A DNA stretch of 64,000 bases from Pseudomonadaceae bacterium (lineage in GTDB: Bacteria > Pseudomonadota > Gammaproteobacteria > Pseudomonadales > Pseudomonadaceae): NCBI GenBank assembly GCA_900766265.1, contig CAAFUS010000009.1, positions 1 to 64,000 of the forward strand. Direction: 5' to 3'. Below the pieces are notes generated by a model. It ran no database searches. It was given only the letters and a program-made list of their open reading frames with translations, and was not told the DNA's origin. Each line of letters starts with the position of its first letter. Position 1 is the stretch's first letter. Positions 60,660-64,000 of the stretch are shown here, in pieces. The position numbers and the translations under genes are program-made.

Positions 60660-62291
60660 ATGCCGCACTACCTCGAGCCGGTCCCCAACTGGGAACCTCA
60701 TGAACGCCCCTCGATGCCAGGCTCTCCGGCCATCCTGCTGCACAGCAATCCGGTGCGTGTGGCCTACGCCTGCGTTTCGATACTGGTCGGGCTGACCGGT
60801 GGCCTCGGCAATGCCCTGTTCATCGCCAACCTGCCCAGCATCCAGGGCGACCTCGGCCTGACCCCGTCGCAAGCCGCCTGGCTACCGGCGTCCTATTTCA
60901 TGGTCAACGTGTCCACCAATCTGCTGCTCATCAAGTTCCGCCAGCAGTACGGCCTGCGCCGTTTCGCCGAAATCGGCCTGGGGCTCTACGCCGCCCTGAC
61001 GATCGCCCATGTGTTCGTCGAAGGCTTCGCCATGGCCGTCTTCGTGCGGGCCGCCAGCGGGCTCGCCGCCGGGACCACCACCAGCCTGGCACTGCTGTAC
61101 ATGCTGCAGGCCTTTCGCCGGGTCGACCTGCCCAAGGGGGTGATCATCGGTTTCGGCCTCACGCAATTCGCCACCCCGATCGCCTGGCTGCTGTCGCCCG
61201 CCTTGCTGGATCTGGGGGAATGGCATCGGCTGTACGTTTTCGAAAGCGGGCTGGCGCTGTGCTCGCTGGCGGCGGTGGTGGTGCTCAAGCTGCCCCTGGG
61301 AGAGCGCATCAAGGTCTTCGAGCCGCTGGACTTTCTGACCTTCGCCCTGCTGACCCCGGCACTGGCACTGCTGGCTGCGGTGCTGGCCCAGGGACGTGTG
61401 CAATGGTGGCTGGAGCAACCCTGGATCGCCTATTCGCTGGCGGTGGCGCTGGTGCTGATCTGCATCGCCCTGATGATCGAGCACCATCGGCGCAATCCGT
61501 TGCTGCACACCCGCTGGCTGGGCACTGCCGGGATGCTGCGCTTCGCCTTTGGCGCCCTGGCGCTGCGCTTCATCCTCTCCGAGCAGACCTATGGCGCGGT
61601 CGGGCTGTTGCAGACACTGGGGATGGGCGCCGACCAGTTGCAGCCCCTCTATGGGGTGATGCTGCTCGGCCTCGCCCTGGGGGTGCTGGTCAGCGCCCTG
61701 ACCTTTTCCCCGAAAACGGCCTTGCCGCAGGTGGTGGTGTCGATTCTGCTGATCGGCGTCGGCAGCTTCCTCGACATCGGCGCCACCAACCTGACCCGCC
61801 CGCAGAACATGTACCTCAGCCAGGCGCTGCTGTCGTTCGCCGGCGGAATGTTCCTGGGACCGCTGATGATCACCGGCATCGGGCGGGCGCTGTCCGCCGG
61901 CCCCAACTACCTGGTCAGCTTCGTCGTGCTGTTCTCTATTACCCAAAGCCTTGGCGGGCTGGCCGGGCCGGCCGCGTTCGGGACGTACCAGATCGTGCGG
62001 GAGAAGTATCACTCCAGCCACCTCACTGAACAGATCGACCCCAGCAATCCGCAGGTCGCCGCGCGGCTGCAGCTGCAGGGCCAGCGCTACGCCGCCACCC
62101 AGGCCGACCCGGCGCTGCGCCAGGCTCAGGGCGCCGCGCTGCTCAGCCAGACGATCACCCGCGAGGCCAATGTGCTCGCCTTCAATGATGTGTTCCGGCT
62201 GGCCGGAGGGCTTTCGATCGCCCTGCTGGGCTGGTCGCTGTTCCACACCGTTCGCCTGGCGCGACTCAGCAACAAGGCTCCGACGTCATGA
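60660..62291 (+). CDS. MFS multidrug transporter, DHA2-like
   Basis: A 543-residue, 12-14 helix permease of the major facilitator superfamily. N-terminal motif region (GNALFIANLPSIQGDLGLTPSQAAWLPASYFMVNVSTNLLLIKFRQQYGLRRFAEIGLGLYAALTIAHVF) resembles DHA2/EmrB proteins. A 60-residue soluble loop (GTYQIVREKYHSSHLTEQIDPSNPQVAARLQ...) lies before the final helix, as in EmrB-type pumps. The ATG at 60660 is picked because the ORF upstream overlaps the SBP gene region without homology. First gene of a tripartite pump operon. Confidence 0.88.
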   Translation: MPHYLEPVPNWEPHERPSMPGSPAILLHSNPVRVAYACVSILVGLTGGLGNALFIANLPSIQGDLGLTPSQAAWLPASYFMVNVSTNLLLIKFRQQYGLRRFAEIGLGLYAALTIAHVFVEGFAMAVFVRAASGLAAGTTTSLALLYMLQAFRRVDLPKGVIIGFGLTQFATPIAWLLSPALLDLGEWHRLYVFESGLALCSLAAVVVLKLPLGERIKVFEPLDFLTFALLTPALALLAAVLAQGRVQWWLEQPWIAYSLAVALVLICIALMIEHHRRNPLLHTRWLGTAGMLRFAFGALALRFILSEQTYGAVGLLQTLGMGADQLQPLYGVMLLGLALGVLVSALTFSPKTALPQVVVSILLIGVGSFLDIGATNLTRPQNMYLSQALLSFAGGMFLGPLMITGIGRALSAGPNYLVSFVVLFSITQSLGGLAGPAAFGTYQIVREKYHSSHLTEQIDPSNPQVAARLQLQGQRYAATQADPALRQAQGAALLSQTITREANVLAFNDVFRLAGGLSIALLGWSLFHTVRLARLSNKAPTS

Positions 62292-63454
62292 CCGACGAGA
62301 AGAACGAGCAACAGACCCACCTGCCCGCGGCCGAGCCCACCGAGGAGTCGGCTTCAACCACCGACGCCGGTGCGACGCCTGACGCCCCACCCAAGACCAT
62401 CAAACCGAGCCGCCGCTCGGTGATCCTGATGCTGTTCGTGGCGCTGGCTGGCGTGCTGGCGATTCTCTACGCGTGGGGGCTCTGGCCATTCACCAGCGGT
62501 GTGATGACCACCGAGAACGCTTATGTGCGCGGGCAGATCACGGTGCTCGCGCCCCAGGTGAACGGCTACGTCACCGAGGTGCTGGTAAAGGATTTCGAGC
62601 GGGTCGAACAGGGCCGTCCGTTGCTGCGCATCGATGATCGTATCTACCGGCAGCGGGTCGAGCAGCGCCGTGCGGAACTCGCCGCACGGCGTTTCGAACT
62701 GGAAAATATCGAACAGACTCTGGCGTCGAACCGGGCGACGCTCGAATCGCGCCGGGCCGAGCACTTCGCCGCCGAGGCCGAACGTGACCGTGCCCGCGCC
62801 GACGAACTCAGGGTCAACGAGCTGGCCGCACGCGGCTCGGTTTCCATCCGTGAACGTGATCAGATCCGTGCCACTGCCCGGGCCGCAGCCGCTAACGTCA
62901 AGCAGGCCGCCGCCGCGATCAGTATCGCCGAGCAGACGCTCAAGGCGACCGACGTGTCCCGCGGCGGGCTCCAGGCCCAGGTGGAGGTGGCCCAGGCGAC
63001 CTTGCACCAGGCGCAGATCGACCTGGACAACACGGTGATCGTGGCGCCGCGCGCCGGTCAGGTCAGTGAGGTTTCGGTGCGCCTGGGGCAATACGTGGTG
63101 GCCGGCACGCAGCTGCTGTACCTGGTGCCCGACCAGCTTTGGATCGTCGCGAACTACAAGGAGACACAGACCTATCGCATGCGTCCCGGGCAGCCGGTGA
63201 GCTTTGAGGTCGATGCGCTCGACGGTGCGCGACTGACGGGGCGGGTCGAACGGCTGGCGCCGGCCACCGGCTCGGAATTCAGCGTTCTGCGCCCGGACAA
63301 TGCCACCGGCAACTTCACCAAGGTGGTGCAGCGGCTACCGGTGCGGATCGCCATCGACCCGGGCCAGCCCCTGGCCAAACGTCTGCGTCCCGGGCTCTCG
63401 GTGGTGACCCATGTCGATACGGACGCAACGGACCTTGAGGGCGAAGTACCGTGA
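62288..63454 (+). CDS. HlyD/EmrA family efflux adaptor
   Basis: A 388-residue periplasmic adaptor. A single membrane helix lies at about 38-58 (SVILMLFVALAGVLAILYAWGLWPF), followed by VMTTENAYVRGQITVLAPQVNGYVTEVLVKDFERVEQGRPLLRIDD (lipoyl half), a long coiled-coil hairpin (QRVEQRRAELAARRFELENIEQTLASNRATLES...) and IDLDNTVIVAPRAGQVSEVSVRLGQYVVAGTQLLYLVP. It joins the inner-membrane MFS to the outer-membrane protein encoded next. It overlaps the MFS gene by 4 bp (ATGA) and the outer-membrane gene by 4 bp. Confidence 0.92.
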   Translation: MTDEKNEQQTHLPAAEPTEESASTTDAGATPDAPPKTIKPSRRSVILMLFVALAGVLAILYAWGLWPFTSGVMTTENAYVRGQITVLAPQVNGYVTEVLVKDFERVEQGRPLLRIDDRIYRQRVEQRRAELAARRFELENIEQTLASNRATLESRRAEHFAAEAERDRARADELRVNELAARGSVSIRERDQIRATARAAAANVKQAAAAISIAEQTLKATDVSRGGLQAQVEVAQATLHQAQIDLDNTVIVAPRAGQVSEVSVRLGQYVVAGTQLLYLVPDQLWIVANYKETQTYRMRPGQPVSFEVDALDGARLTGRVERLAPATGSEFSVLRPDNATGNFTKVVQRLPVRIAIDPGQPLAKRLRPGLSVVTHVDTDATDLEGEVP

Positions 63455-64000
63455 GACCTTCGCGCGTCGTTGCGCTGGCAGTTCTCGGCGCCCTGCTCCT
63501 GCAGACGGGCTGCGCGCCGGACAAACGTCCGCTTTCGCCAGAGGCGCACCTCGAGGTGCCTGCCGGTTGGCGAGCGCAGAGCGGCCCCGTCGCACCGCTC
63601 GAAGAGCATGGGTGGCAGCAGTTCGGTGATCCCCAGCTGACCCGGCTGGTCGAAGCCGCGTTGCAGCACAACACCGACGTGCTCCTGGCCAGCTCGCGCG
63701 TGGACGTCGCCCGGGAACAGATCAATCTCTCCAGGGCCTCGCTATTGCCGAGCCTGGACGCCGTGCTGGGCGTGGGCCGCTCCCAGGAGCTCGGCGTGCT
63801 CGGCATCAGTCGCAGCACCGCCGTGCAGCCCGGGCTGCAGCTGTCCTACGAGGTCGATGTCTGGGGGCGCCTGCGCAGGTTGCGCGAGGCGGCAGACGTG
63901 CAGTACCAGGCCAGCCAGGCTGAACGCGATACGGTTCGTCTGGCGGTGGCCAGCACCACGGCGCGGGCCTACGTGTCCCTGTTGTCGCTGGACATGCAGC
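63451..64000 (+). CDS. outer-membrane efflux lipoprotein (NodT/OprM-like), 5' part
   Basis: GTG start inside the HlyD stop (GTGA overlap). The N terminus RPSRVVALAVLGALLLQTGC has a lipobox ending in Cys, so the mature protein is a lipoprotein. The following LSPEAHLEVPAGWRAQ, DPQLTRLVEAALQHNTDVLLASSRVDVAREQINLSRASLLPSLDA and GLQLSYEVDVWGRLRRLREAADVQYQASQAERDTVRLAVASTTARAYVSLL are NodT/RND outer-membrane lipoprotein repeats. The gene runs off the window after 183 codons. With the two upstream genes it makes a complete EmrAB-type tripartite exporter. Confidence 0.92.
   Translation, partial: MRPSRVVALAVLGALLLQTGCAPDKRPLSPEAHLEVPAGWRAQSGPVAPLEEHGWQQFGDPQLTRLVEAALQHNTDVLLASSRVDVAREQINLSRASLLPSLDAVLGVGRSQELGVLGISRSTAVQPGLQLSYEVDVWGRLRRLREAADVQYQASQAERDTVRLAVASTTARAYVSLLSLDMQ

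Noticed and set aside
60882..62246. 454-codon minus-strand ORF
   Set aside because: Antisense to the MFS gene; composition rich in Gln, His and Arg is typical of a shadow.

Overview
The window is a GC-rich chromosomal segment of a Pseudomonas-type gammaproteobacterium, most like the stutzeri group (Stutzerimonas). The basis is gene content and order: aceA, roxA-purB-hflD-mnmA, monomeric idh next to icd, cspD-clpS-clpA-infA-bpt-aat-trxB-ftsK-lolA-rarA-crcB-serS-cysG, tusDCBE, gacA-uvrC-pgsA and galU-VOC-gor. The species is inferred, not proven.

Layout. 1-138 is the 3' end of a 5S rRNA with its terminator. 625-7548 holds queD, a YuiF-type antiporter, an AI-2E permease, a Tat-exported PhoX phosphatase and isocitrate lyase. 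8046-14880 is a minus-strand block: a short secretin-like protein, a DUF7931-type protein, an acetyltransferase, the L16 hydroxylase RoxA, then purB, hflD, mnmA and a Nudix hydrolase. 14992-18811 carries two unrelated NADP isocitrate dehydrogenases facing away from each other; with aceA this is the isocitrate branch point. 18870-24844 groups cspD, the N-degron genes (clpS, clpA, bpt, aat), infA and trxB. 25060-32681 is ftsK, lolA, rarA, crcB, serS and cysG. 32686-36896 has a glutathionyl-hydroquinone reductase, ybiB, the tus sulfur relay and a BI-1 protein. 37027-41029 has tRNA-Ser, gacA-uvrC, pgsA and tRNAs Gly, Cys and Leu(UAA). The tRNA-Leu gene is split in its anticodon by a 227-nt group I intron. 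41181-46972 holds a small membrane protein, galU, a VOC protein, gor, a probable copper-responsive pair (DUF305 and PCuAC) and a long orphan curlin-repeat protein.

An intact dif site lies at 47072-47099, so this is the replication terminus. An integrase-less filamentous prophage (inovirus, about 7.3-7.5 kb) sits in the dif XerC arm. It has a rolling-circle Rep, several tiny overlapping genes, an ssDNA-binding protein, a 44-aa major coat protein, pIII, pVI and Zot homologues, and a divergent XRE repressor. A coiled-coil protein gene sits behind CGTTACGTAACG palindromes. The right end carries two dif-like sequences in opposite orientation within a long inverted repeat, the architecture expected for XerCD capture of a folded single-stranded attP (CTXphi type). 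A further dif-like copy lies near the left end.

54866-64000 has a ModE operator with modE-modABC, a YpeA-type acetyltransferase, an orphan dipeptide-type binding protein, and a three-gene tripartite efflux operon (MFS, HlyD adaptor, outer-membrane lipoprotein) cut by the window end.
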